Assembly: GCA_947626185.1 (NCBI GenBank)
Contig: CANQRD010000004.1
Coordinates: 1-53,588 of the forward strand
Source: an uncultured Flavobacterium sp.
Lineage (GTDB): Bacteria > Bacteroidota > Bacteroidia > Flavobacteriales > Flavobacteriaceae
Reading direction: 5' to 3'
Length of the DNA stretch: 53,588 bases
Of this stretch, positions 9,106-16,731 are shown one piece after another; the first letter of the stretch is position 1; the number at the start of each line of letters is the position of its first letter. The notes below the pieces were generated by a model that was not told where the DNA came from, searched no databases, and saw only the letters and a program-made list of their open reading frames with translations. A program made the position numbers and the translations under genes.

Positions 9106-9872
9106 AACCATTACAATTAGGCGATAAAACCTTTCAATCTCGTTTATTTTTAGGATCAGGAAAATATGGCTCCGTTCAATTAATGGAAGAAGCTACCTTA
9201 GCTAGTAAAACAGAGTTTATAACTGTTGCCCTAAAACGGATTGATATACATAATGAAAACGATCAACTTTTAGCACACTTAAATCATCCTCATTTAAATT
9301 TATTACCCAATACATCAGGAGCAAGAAGTGCAAAAGAAGCAATTTTAGCTGCACAATTAGCTAGAGAAGCCTTAGAAACTAATTGGGTAAAATTAGAAAT
9401 TCATCCCGATCCCAAATATTTATTACCCGATCCGATAGAAACACTAATTGCTACGGAAGAATTAGCCAAGCAAGGTTTTTTTATATTGCCTTATATACAC
9501 GCAGACCCTATACTTTGCAAACGATTAGAAGAAGTAGGCACAACAGCTGTAATGCCACTTGGCTCTCCAATTGGAACCAATAAGGGTTTAAAAACAATTG
9601 ACTTTTTAGAAATAATTATCGAAAACAGCAATGTACCTGTTATCGTCGATGCAGGAATTGGTGCACCTTCTGATGCAGCAAAAGCCATGGAAATTGGTGC
9701 CGACGCTGTGTTGGTAAATACGGCAATTGCAGTAGCAGGAAATCCTGTACAAATGGCAAAAGCATTTCAGCAAGCAGTAGAAGCTGGAAGAATGGCATAT
9801 GAAGCCAAACTTGGCGCAATTCAAAATCATGCAAATGCATCGAGTCCACTTACATCTTTTCTTTACCTATAA
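9102..9872 (+). CDS. thiG: Thiazole synthase
   Basis: ThiG condenses deoxyxylulose phosphate, dehydroglycine and ThiS thiocarboxylate to the thiazole ring. The 256-residue product has [14 protein letters not shown] at the start, the Schiff-base lysine context TVALKRIDI near residue 46, [12 protein letters not shown] near residue 150, [20 protein letters not shown] near residue 182, and AVLVNTAIA. Length is typical. It precedes thiH, its usual partner and source of dehydroglycine. Confidence 0.97.
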   Translation: MKPLQLGDKTFQSRLFLGSGKYGSVQLMEEATLASKTEFITVALKRIDIHNENDQLLAHLNHPHLNLLPNTSGARSAKEAILAAQLAREALETNWVKLEIHPDPKYLLPDPIETLIATEELAKQGFFILPYIHADPILCKRLEEVGTTAVMPLGSPIGTNKGLKTIDFLEIIIENSNVPVIVDAGIGAPSDAAKAMEIGADAVLVNTAIAVAGNPVQMAKAFQQAVEAGRMAYEAKLGAIQNHANASSPLTSFLYL

Positions 9873-9874
9873 TT

Positions 9875-11002
9875 ATGACTTTTTACGACATATATAAAAC
9901 ACATGATTGGAACAATATCAAGCAACAAATTGATGAAACCACCACTGAAGATGTGTATAGAAGTTTAGCTAAAACTAAAAAAGATCTAAAGGATTTTATC
10001 CATTTAATTTCTCCCGCGGCACAACCATTTCTGGAGCAAATGGCACAAATGAGCCAACAACTTACCCACAAGCGATTTGGCAAAACCATTCAGCTTTATA
10101 CGCCAATGTATTTAAGTAATAAATGCAACAACATTTGTACATACTGTGGATTTAGTTTAGATAATAAAATTCCTAGAAAAACCTTAAATTCTATAGAGAT
10201 AAAACAAGAAATTGACTTATTAAAATCACAAGGTTATGATCATATTTTATTAGTTACAGGTGAAGCAAATCACACGGTAAATCTGAAGTATTTTAAACAA
10301 TCTATTCAACAAATCAAACAGCATTTTTCTACAATTTCTATAGAAGTGCAGCCGTTAGAAAAATCAGAATATGATGTATTGGCTCAACTTGGTGTTTATG
10401 CTGTATTAGTTTATCAAGAAACCTATAATCAAAAAGTTTATAAAACCTACCACCCTAAAGGTAAAAAATCAAATTTCTTATATCGATTAGAAACTCCTGA
10501 TAGAATTGGGCAAGCAGGAATTCACAAAATAGGTTTAGGCGTTTTATTAGGATTGGAAGACTGGCGAGTGGATAGTTTTTTTACAGCCTTACACATTGAT
10601 TATTTGCAGAAAAAGTATTGGAAAACGAAATATTCTGTATCATTTCCTCGTTTACGACCAGCGGAAGGAAATGTTGAACCAAATTTCATTATGCAAGATG
10701 CCGATTTATTACAACTTATTTGTACTTATAGAATTTGGAATGAAGACGTAGAACTTTCATTATCAACCAGAGAAAGTGAGTTATTTAGAAACAACATTAT
10801 TGGTTTAGGCATCACTTCAATGAGCGCAGGATCAAAAACAAATCCTGGTGGCTATAGCGTGGATGAAGATTCTTTAGCTCAATTTGAAATTTGCGACAAT
10901 AGAGATACGGCTACAATTTTCGAATTGATACAATCAAAAGGGTATGAACCTGTTTGGAAAGATTGGGACAAAACTTACACCAACCTTAAAGCAATAGAAT
11001 AG
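9875..11002 (+). CDS. thiH: 2-iminoacetate synthase (tyrosine lyase)
   Basis: ThiH is the radical SAM enzyme that cleaves tyrosine to dehydroglycine for ThiG. The 375-residue product has the cluster motif CNNICTYC (C-x3-C-x2-C) near residue 84, followed by GFSLDNKIPR. It also has LLVTGEANH, VSFPRLRPAEG and the C-terminal biotin/thiamin-synthesis associated region with LSTRES. Choice of ThiH rather than the oxygen-using ThiO is visible. It starts 2 bases after thiG and ends directly before thiF. Confidence 0.97.
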   Translation: MTFYDIYKTHDWNNIKQQIDETTTEDVYRSLAKTKKDLKDFIHLISPAAQPFLEQMAQMSQQLTHKRFGKTIQLYTPMYLSNKCNNICTYCGFSLDNKIPRKTLNSIEIKQEIDLLKSQGYDHILLVTGEANHTVNLKYFKQSIQQIKQHFSTISIEVQPLEKSEYDVLAQLGVYAVLVYQETYNQKVYKTYHPKGKKSNFLYRLETPDRIGQAGIHKIGLGVLLGLEDWRVDSFFTALHIDYLQKKYWKTKYSVSFPRLRPAEGNVEPNFIMQDADLLQLICTYRIWNEDVELSLSTRESELFRNNIIGLGITSMSAGSKTNPGGYSVDEDSLAQFEICDNRDTATIFELIQSKGYEPVWKDWDKTYTNLKAIE

Positions 11003-11713
11003 ATGCTCAATGTAAATGATTTTTTAAGATATAGCCGACCGATGAATTTATCTGAAATTGGCACAGATGGACAATTAAAATTGAAAGAAGCCAAAGTTTT
11101 GGTAATTGGTGCTGGAGGATTAGGATCGCCTATTCTGACTTATTTAGCGGCTTCTGGCATTGGAAATCTTGGTGTTGTTGATTTTGATTATGTAGAAATA
11201 CACAACTTGCACCGACAAATATTATTTACAGAAAATGATATTGGAAAACCTAAAACTGTTGTTGCTTTGGAGCGAATAATTACCATAAATCCACATATTT
11301 CTGTAATTGGATTTAATGAAAAAGTAACCGAAGAAAATATTGATAGAATCTTCTCTTCCTTTGATTTTATTGTTGACGGAAGCGACAACTTTGCTACAAG
11401 ATATTTAGTAAATGATTATTGCTCTAAGTATAATAAAACACTTATCTACGGAACTATTTTGGGTTTTCAAGGACAATTGGCAGTATTCAATCACAATGGG
11501 TCAAAGAATCTACGAAATATTTTTCCAGAAGTGCCAGATAAAAAAGATGTCCCAAATTGTGGCTTATTAGGAGTTCTTGGAACATTTCCTGGAATTATTG
11601 GTACAATGATGGCGCAAGAAACTATAAAAGTAATAGTAAACCTCAATCCATTACACAATAAATTACTATTGATTGATACACTACATTGGACGATTAAAGA
11701 GTTAAAATTTTAA
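11003..11713 (+). CDS. thiF: ThiS adenylyltransferase (E1-like), zinc site missing
   Basis: ThiF adenylates the ThiS C-terminus. The 236-residue product has the nucleotide-binding glycine motif VIGAGGLGSP (residues 35-44), VVDFDYVEIHNLHRQ, and VDGSDNFATRYLVNDYC. NCGLLGVLGTFPG keeps the cysteine of the family's PxC region. E. coli ThiF and MoeB carry two zinc-binding CxxC pairs; here neither is present (NLRNIFPEVP replaces the first, and the protein ends IKELKF without the second). The product is correspondingly shorter. Its stop codon lies inside a long palindrome shared with the convergent aat gene. The position at the end of the thi operon supports ThiF over MoeB. Confidence 0.9.
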   Translation: MLNVNDFLRYSRPMNLSEIGTDGQLKLKEAKVLVIGAGGLGSPILTYLAASGIGNLGVVDFDYVEIHNLHRQILFTENDIGKPKTVVALERIITINPHISVIGFNEKVTEENIDRIFSSFDFIVDGSDNFATRYLVNDYCSKYNKTLIYGTILGFQGQLAVFNHNGSKNLRNIFPEVPDKKDVPNCGLLGVLGTFPGIIGTMMAQETIKVIVNLNPLHNKLLLIDTLHWTIKELKF

Positions 11714-11725
11714 CTCTTTAATCGT
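11690..11725. terminator. 36-nt perfect palindrome, bidirectional terminator
   Basis: Bases 11690-11707 and 11708-11725 are exact reverse complements (left arm ACGATTAAAGAGTTAAAA). It contains the thiF stop (11711-11713) and the aat stop (11718-11720), and encodes the last codons of both convergent genes. T-rich DNA follows on the plus strand. Confidence 0.75.
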
Positions 11726-12377
11726 TTTTATTATTTCCATTTTGTAAATAAGCCATATAAACTTCTCGGGAAATTTCGATTGCTCCCAAAAGTTTTAAAT
11801 GTGGATTATAAACCTGACAATCGAGTAATTGATAATTTTCGTTTTTCAACTTTTCTATCAGCCAACAAAAAGCAACTTTACTTGCATTAGACACTTTCGA
11901 AAACATACTTTCCCCGCAAAACATATTGCCTAAATCTATTCCATACAAACCTCCTACAAGTGCATTTTTTTGCCAAACTTCTACTGATTTTGCCATCCCC
12001 ATTTGATGCAGTTCAGAATAAACCGTTAATATATCATCAGTAATCCAAGTACCATCTTGTCCTTTTCTTTTACTCTTTTGACAATTTTCTATTACCTGAT
12101 AAAAAGAAGTATTATAAGTAATTGTAAATTCATTTTTATTCAAGATATTTCTCATACTTTTTGATGGTTTGTATGTTTGAGGAAATACAACCATGCGAGG
12201 ATCTGGAGCCCACCAAGTAATTGGGCTATCTTCATCAAACCAAGGAAAAACACCACTTTTATAAGCTAACTTTATCCAATCGGTTGTTATTGCTCCACCT
12301 ATTGCTAATATTCCTGAAGAATGCGCTGCAGTAACAGGAGGAAAATAAGGTTTTTGAGAATCTAAAACAGTAATCAT
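11718..12377 (-). CDS. aat: Leucyl/phenylalanyl-tRNA-protein transferase
   Basis: Aat transfers Leu or Phe from tRNA to proteins with N-terminal Arg or Lys, creating N-degrons for ClpS/ClpAP. The 219-residue product shows FPPVTAAHSSGILAIGG, GVFPWFDEDSPITWWAPDPR, RKGQDGTWITDDI and VGGLYGIDLGNMFCGESMF, all typical of the family. It is convergent with the thi operon and downstream of the DUF3127 gene, separated by a terminator. Confidence 0.95.
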   Translation of the reverse strand: MITVLDSQKPYFPPVTAAHSSGILAIGGAITTDWIKLAYKSGVFPWFDEDSPITWWAPDPRMVVFPQTYKPSKSMRNILNKNEFTITYNTSFYQVIENCQKSKRKGQDGTWITDDILTVYSELHQMGMAKSVEVWQKNALVGGLYGIDLGNMFCGESMFSKVSNASKVAFCWLIEKLKNENYQLLDCQVYNPHLKLLGAIEISREVYMAYLQNGNNKND

Positions 12378-12384
12378 GTAGTAT

Positions 12385-12414
12385 AAAAAACCCTGATAAT
12401 TACTTTTATCAGGG
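12385..12414 (-). terminator. Terminator between the DUF3127 gene and aat
   Basis: CCCTGATAA (12391-12399) pairs with TTATCAGGG (12406-12414). Read on the minus strand the stem is followed by six T residues (12390-12385). Confidence 0.8.
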
Positions 12415-12424
12415 CATATTTGTT

Positions 12425-12898
12425 TTAAAATGGTAAATCGTCGTGATCTTCTTCGTTAAAAGAAGGTGCTGGAGGAAATTGTGTATTTTGCTGTTGTTGC
12501 GCATACTGATTTGTTTGATTGAATCCACCTTGTTGAGGAGCTGCTTGACCATACTGATTAGGCATTTGTTGCCCCATGCCAGGTTGTTGAGCATATTGGT
12601 TTTGCATTGGATCCATTTGAGAAGGCATATTTTTTTCAATTCTCCATCCTTGAATTGTGTTAAAATACCTTACTTCTCCTTGTGGAGAAACCCATTCTCT
12701 ACCTCTTAAGTTGATAGAAACTTTTACAGGCTCACCAATTTGATATGTATCTAATAAATTTACTCTATCTTGTGTAAACTCGATTAACAAATCTTGAGGG
12801 TATTGCTCTTCTGTAGTAACCACAAGTTCTCTTTTTCTAAAGCTTGAACTGATATTTTGTGGCTGCCCAATCACCTTAATTCTTCCTATTACTTCCAT
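12425..12898 (-). CDS. DUF3127 protein with SSB-like C-terminal tip
   Basis: The N-terminal 85 residues (MEVIGRIKVIGQPQNISSSF and on to VRYFNTIQGWRIEK) match the DUF3127 domain common in Bacteroidota, a small beta-rich domain with an OB-like look. A Gln/Asn/Pro/Met-rich linker follows (about residues 90-145), then the tail FNEEDHDDLPF. An acidic stretch ending in a hydrophobic Pro-Phe is the signature of single-stranded DNA-binding protein tails, which recruit repair and replication partners. Domain identity is recognition; a role in ssDNA or nucleic-acid metabolism is inference. It sits 10 bases downstream of the flavin reductase gene, in one transcript. Confidence 0.8.
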   Translation of the reverse strand: MEVIGRIKVIGQPQNISSSFRKRELVVTTEEQYPQDLLIEFTQDRVNLLDTYQIGEPVKVSINLRGREWVSPQGEVRYFNTIQGWRIEKNMPSQMDPMQNQYAQQPGMGQQMPNQYGQAAPQQGGFNQTNQYAQQQQNTQFPPAPSFNEEDHDDLPF

Positions 12899-12908
12899 GT
12901 TATTCTTA

Positions 12909-13793
12909 TTACAGATTGTTTAAATTTGCTAATATCGTTTTCCAAGCCAAAGGTACATTATTTTCTTCTAAATACTTTTTGGCTTTTAAGAATTTCTTTT
13001 CGTTGTTGTTCGCTGCAATGATTTCTTTCAACTCGTCATTTGCTAAAATAAAAGCTTCAACTTCTTCCATTGTTGGTAATTGTTCTACGTTTCCTAAAAC
13101 TCCCAAATCGTTTCCAGAAAAAACTCCGCTTTCTATTGCTTCTTGCGGAATTGCATCTACTCCTAAACCTAAAGTAGTTAAAGGTTTTTCTACTTCAAAC
13201 ATTCCCATATTTGCACGACTATACCAATTGCCTCCCATGCGAGATACTAGATCTATTTTATGCTGATCAATTCCTCCATTGGCATTCAATACACTTTCGT
13301 CAATATGCATTTTCACTACTTCGCATATGACTAAATTTCCTGCTCCCCCTTCTTCTCCTAAACCTATAATTTCTTGCACCATACATTCAAATTGCACTGG
13401 ACTTTCCTTTACTCTAAATGGGGTTACTTCTTCTGAAGGAATCATTGTAAAACCTGCTTTTACAAACTCATTAACGCCGTCTTTATATTCTGTACTTGAA
13501 AGAGAAGTCTGTTGTACCATATCGTAATTAACAACATTAATAACCACTTGTCTTGTTGCCTGTACATTAAAAAGTGTGTGTTTACAAGTATTATCTCTTA
13601 CTCGTCTAGAAGGAGAAAAAACCAATATTGGTGGATTTGCACTAAATAAATTGAAGAAACTAAATGGCGATAAATTGGGGTTTCCATCTGCATCAATCGT
13701 GCTTGCTAATGCTATTGGTCTTGGTCCTACAGAGCCTTGAAGATAGCCTTGTAATTCGGCTGTTGAAATATCTTTTGGATTGATTGTTTTCAT
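12909..13793 (-). CDS. Flavin reductase-like FMN-binding protein
   Basis: The product belongs to the flavin reductase / FMN-binding split barrel family (DIM6/NTAB-like). From the ATG at 13793 it has 294 residues, starting MKTINPKDIST and showing GSVGPRPIALASTID, NLSPFSFFNLFSANPP and FSPSRRVRDNTCKHT. These are the FMN-binding features of the family. The C-terminal 90 residues (from about 205) extend beyond the usual domain, as in many Bacteroidota members. A longer reading frame to 13850 exists but its extra residues look like untranslated DNA and it would overlap the promoter. Physiological substrate unknown. Confidence 0.85.
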   Translation of the reverse strand: MKTINPKDISTAELQGYLQGSVGPRPIALASTIDADGNPNLSPFSFFNLFSANPPILVFSPSRRVRDNTCKHTLFNVQATRQVVINVVNYDMVQQTSLSSTEYKDGVNEFVKAGFTMIPSEEVTPFRVKESPVQFECMVQEIIGLGEEGGAGNLVICEVVKMHIDESVLNANGGIDQHKIDLVSRMGGNWYSRANMGMFEVEKPLTTLGLGVDAIPQEAIESGVFSGNDLGVLGNVEQLPTMEEVEAFILANDELKEIIAANNNEKKFLKAKKYLEENNVPLAWKTILANLNNL

Positions 13794-13820
13794 TTTTTGG
13801 TATACAATTTTTATAGAAAG

Positions 13821-13851
13821 TAAAGATACTAAAAGCGATATGAACAACAAA
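13821..13851 (-). promoter_or_regulatory. Promoter of the flavin reductase-DUF3127 operon
   Basis: Read on the minus strand, TTTG (13851-13848), 19 bases, then TATCTTTA (13828-13821), one base off TANNTTTG. Start of transcription would fall about 20 bases before the ATG at 13793. Confidence 0.55.
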
Positions 13852-14023
13852 AAAACAGAGTTACTTCAAACAAAATTTTTATCATATTCTGTCATATATT
13901 TTACATTTATTTATACAATCTAACAAGCATTTTATCGTTCTAGTAAGGTTGATGATGTAACAAAAAAGGTTATTAGTAAAATATAACTAATTTCTTTACC
14001 TTTAAAATAATAGACTATTAGTT

Positions 14024-15181
14024 TTGAAAATAAATAGAGAATATATACGCTGGATTTTAATTGCTACTGCATTTATAGCCATAATTGCTATTTTGTGGAA
14101 TACTTATTCTTTCTTTCAAATTTATAAAGAAGAAGAACGAATTAAGGTTGAAGTTTGGGCAGCTGCTTCAAATACAATTAATAATGCAAAATTGGTGGAT
14201 ACTGATTTAGAATTACCTTTACTAATTTTGACAAATAACACCACTATTCCTATTATTCAAACCAATGAACAAGACAGTATTTTGACAATGATCAACGTAC
14301 CACATGAAATAGTAAAAAACAAGGCAGAATCACTAGTTTTTTTGGAAAGATTAAAATCACAAAACCCCCCTATTGAAGTAACTGTTGGTAAAGAAAAGCA
14401 GTATTTATACTACGGAAACTCTTCATTATTACTAAAGCTAAAGTATTACCCAATGGCATTAGTTTTAATCTTTGTATTCTTCACTCTATTAATTATTATT
14501 TTTTATCGAAGTCATCGAATTGCTACTCAAAACAAGTTATGGACCGGAATGGCAAAAGAAACAGCACATCAAATCGGTACACCTCTTTCTTCTCTTTTAG
14601 GTTGGGTAGAAATTATGAAGCTAGACAATACCGATCCACAAACAATTGATGGTATTGAAAAAGATATTAAACGATTGCAAATCATTGCCGATCGATTTTC
14701 TAAAATTGGTTCGCAACCCCAACTTTTACAATATGACATTGTTGCTGAAACAAAAAAAATTTATGATTATTTTGAACAAAAATCTTCCAAACAAATACTG
14801 TTTAATTTCTTGGCTCCCAATCATAAAATATTTGTTTTTATAAACCCAGAACTTCATAGTTGGACGATAGAAAACTTGATTAAAAATGGAATTGATGCTA
14901 TGAAAGGCAAAGGGAGAATAGATGTATTGATAAAAGAAACCGATCAGTTTGTAAATATTTTTATTACTGATTCTGGTGCTGGAATTCCAAGAAAAAAATT
15001 CGAAAAAATATTTGAACCAGGTTATACATCAAAACAAAGAGGCTGGGGATTAGGCTTATCACTTTCAAAACGAATTGTAGAACAATATCAAAACGGAAAA
15101 ATAAAAGTTTTACACTCAGAAATAGGGAAAGGAACCACTTTTATAATTACCTACAAAAAAGAAAAGGTTGCACTAAATTAG
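14024..15181 (+). CDS. Orphan sensor histidine kinase
   Basis: The 385-residue membrane kinase has a first transmembrane helix (residues 10-30, ILIATAFIAIIAILW), an extracytoplasmic sensor of about 105 residues with no recognised fold, and a second helix (143-160). The phosphoacceptor box is AKETAHQIGTPLSSLLG with His182. The ATP-binding domain has N-box ENLIKNGIDAM, G1 DSGAGIP, F-box KIFEPGYTSK and G2 GWGLGLSLSKRIVEQ. No response regulator is adjacent. The only usable start is TTG at 14024; the frame is closed upstream at 14003 and no ATG precedes the first membrane helix. Signal unknown. Confidence 0.9.
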   Translation: MKINREYIRWILIATAFIAIIAILWNTYSFFQIYKEEERIKVEVWAAASNTINNAKLVDTDLELPLLILTNNTTIPIIQTNEQDSILTMINVPHEIVKNKAESLVFLERLKSQNPPIEVTVGKEKQYLYYGNSSLLLKLKYYPMALVLIFVFFTLLIIIFYRSHRIATQNKLWTGMAKETAHQIGTPLSSLLGWVEIMKLDNTDPQTIDGIEKDIKRLQIIADRFSKIGSQPQLLQYDIVAETKKIYDYFEQKSSKQILFNFLAPNHKIFVFINPELHSWTIENLIKNGIDAMKGKGRIDVLIKETDQFVNIFITDSGAGIPRKKFEKIFEPGYTSKQRGWGLGLSLSKRIVEQYQNGKIKVLHSEIGKGTTFIITYKKEKVALN

Positions 15182-15198
15182 TCAACCTTTTCTTTTTT
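15161..15198. terminator. Bidirectional terminator, histidine kinase / HIT gene
   Basis: GAAAAGGTTG (15161-15170) pairs with CAACCTTTTC (15183-15192), with six T residues after it and six A residues before it. The kinase stop codon is in the loop. Confidence 0.8.
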
Positions 15199-15203
15199 GT
15201 CTT

Positions 15204-15593
15204 TTATAAATACTTTTGCACTTCAGCAACTAAAGCCTCAAACTCAGCCGGATTTAAAGTTTCTTTTTTGGTAAAACGAATATCATCCATTTCTTGTAAT
15301 GGTATTAAATGTACGTGTACATGTGGCACTTCTAAACCAACAACAGACATACCAATTCTTTTGCAAGGAACAGCTTGTTCTAATGCTTTTGCTATATTTC
15401 GAGAAAACTTCATCAACTCAAGATAATGCTCTTCCTCCATATCAAAAATTTTATTAATCTCTTCTTTTGGAATACAAAGCGTGTGTCCTTTTGCATTTGG
15501 ATTAATATCTAAAAAAGCTAAGAACTTATCATTCTCTGCTATTTTATACGCAGGAAGTTCTCCGTTGATTATTTTGGTAAAAATTGAACTCAT
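15204..15593 (-). CDS. HIT family nucleotide hydrolase
   Basis: A 129-residue histidine triad protein. The active-site motif HVHVHLIP lies near residue 90. The N-terminus SIFTKIINGELPAYKI and the LDINPNAKGHTLCIPK segment are typical of the Hint/HinT branch, which hydrolyses AMP-linked substrates such as adenosine phosphoramidates. It lies 20 bases downstream of greA, so the two genes probably share a transcript. Confidence 0.93.
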   Translation of the reverse strand: MSSIFTKIINGELPAYKIAENDKFLAFLDINPNAKGHTLCIPKEEINKIFDMEEEHYLELMKFSRNIAKALEQAVPCKRIGMSVVGLEVPHVHVHLIPLQEMDDIRFTKKETLNPAEFEALVAEVQKYL

Positions 15594-15613
15594 AATCTTG
15601 CTGTTTTTGATAA

Positions 15614-16087
15614 TTATCTAGAAATCTCTAATACTTCGAAATTCATTTGTCCATTAGGAACTTTTATTTCTGCAATTTCTCCAACTTTTTTGCCTAACAA
15701 ACCTTTACCAATTGGGGATGTTACAGAAATTTTTCCCGCTTTTAAATCAGCCTCACTTTCTGCAACTAAAGTATATGTTAAGATCATTCCATTGGTCTGA
15801 TTTTTAATTTTTACTGTTGATAATACCAATACTTTTGAATCATCAAGTTGAGATTCATCAATGATTCTTGCGTTAGATACTACTTCTTCCATTTTTGCAA
15901 TTTTAAGTTCCAGCAACCCTTGTGCTTCTTTAGCTGCATCATACTCCGCATTCTCCGACAAATCTCCCTTATCCCTTGCATCAGCAATTGCTTGTGATGC
16001 TTTTGGACGCTCTACACTTTTTAACTGCTCTAACTCATCCTTAAGCTTTTTAAGCCCTTCAGCAGTATAATACGAAATTTTACTCAT
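15614..16087 (-). CDS. greA: Transcription elongation factor GreA
   Basis: GreA enters the RNA polymerase secondary channel and stimulates transcript cleavage in backtracked complexes. From the ATG at 16087 the product has 157 residues, the usual size. The N-terminal coiled coil includes YYTAEGLKKLKDELEQL and the tip motif DARDKGDLSENAEYDAAKE with the conserved acidic pair. The C-terminal FKBP-like domain has ISVTSPIGKGLLGKKVGE. The longer frame to 16123 adds an unlikely hydrophobic N-terminus. Confidence 0.97.
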   Translation of the reverse strand: MSKISYYTAEGLKKLKDELEQLKSVERPKASQAIADARDKGDLSENAEYDAAKEAQGLLELKIAKMEEVVSNARIIDESQLDDSKVLVLSTVKIKNQTNGMILTYTLVAESEADLKAGKISVTSPIGKGLLGKKVGEIAEIKVPNGQMNFEVLEISR

Positions 16088-16196
16088 AACTAACTGGTTT
16101 ATATAAAATAGAAAAAATCCCATAATTAGGGATTCTTTAGTCTATAACTTACTATATATTAAAAAATAATTATTTTGGTTGTATAACGATACTTGT

Positions 16197-16227
16197 CAAA
16201 GTTAATTAATAAATTTGTTTTTACAAA
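16197..16227 (-). promoter_or_regulatory. Promoter of greA-hit
   Basis: On the minus strand TTTG (16227-16224), exactly 19 bases, then TAACTTTG (16204-16197), a full match to TTTG-N19-TANNTTTG. The 5' leader would be about 100 bases. Confidence 0.65.
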
Positions 16228-16238
16228 TAAAATATGCC

Positions 16239-16694
16239 ATGAAAAAAAATCTGTTAATTTTCTTATTATCCGTTCTTTTTTTAGGTTGTTCTAAAGACAG
16301 TATAAAGTATAGTAATCCATATTTACCTAACAATCCTGTATATATTAGCATAGATCTAAACTTACCTGAATATAGTAAATTAGAATTTCCGAATGAATCA
16401 GTAATTATAAAAAATAGAGGTGGTGCACTACCTAGTGGTGGTGTAGTAATTTTTAACGCAGGCAATTATTATGTAGCATTTGATATTGCCTGCCCTAATC
16501 ATCAAATACAAAGCTGTTCTGAAATGATTAGAGATGGTATAAACAGCATTTATATTACTTGTCACTGCAGTATTCATTCCGAGCCATTAAAATACAGTTT
16601 AATTACTGGAACTTCTATGACAGAAGGTGCTTTATATCAAATGAAGCCCTATCCTGTTACAAGAAAAGGAAATACAATTTACGTACAATATTAA
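16239..16694 (+). CDS. Lipoprotein with a degenerate Rieske-like domain
   Basis: From the ATG at 16239 the product has 151 residues and begins with a lipoprotein signal ending in LFLGC (Cys17). The C-terminal half looks like a Rieske domain: FDIACPNH near residue 93, ITCHCSIH near residue 118, and the closing LYQMKPYPVTRKGNTIYV. A functional [2Fe-2S] Rieske site needs C-x-H and C-x-x-H; here the motifs are CPNH and CHCSIH, so the ligand set is shifted. It may not hold a standard cluster. The fold assignment is tentative. The reading frame could extend to TTG at 16215, but that would put residues ahead of the signal peptide. Confidence 0.65.
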   Translation: MKKNLLIFLLSVLFLGCSKDSIKYSNPYLPNNPVYISIDLNLPEYSKLEFPNESVIIKNRGGALPSGGVVIFNAGNYYVAFDIACPNHQIQSCSEMIRDGINSIYITCHCSIHSEPLKYSLITGTSMTEGALYQMKPYPVTRKGNTIYVQY

Positions 16695-16697
16695 AAT

Positions 16698-16729
16698 AAA
16701 AAAGGAGGTTTAATTAAACCTCCTTTTTT
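16698..16729. terminator. 32-nt perfect palindrome, bidirectional terminator
   Basis: Bases 16698-16713 and 16714-16729 are exact reverse complements, with GGAGG/CCTCC in the core and A6/T6 ends. It separates the convergent lipoprotein and TonB-receptor genes. Confidence 0.88.
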
Positions 16730-16731
16730 AT

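Noticed and set aside
14024..15181. Response regulator partner for the histidine kinase
   Set aside because: Neither neighbour has a receiver domain; the next gene is a convergent HIT protein.
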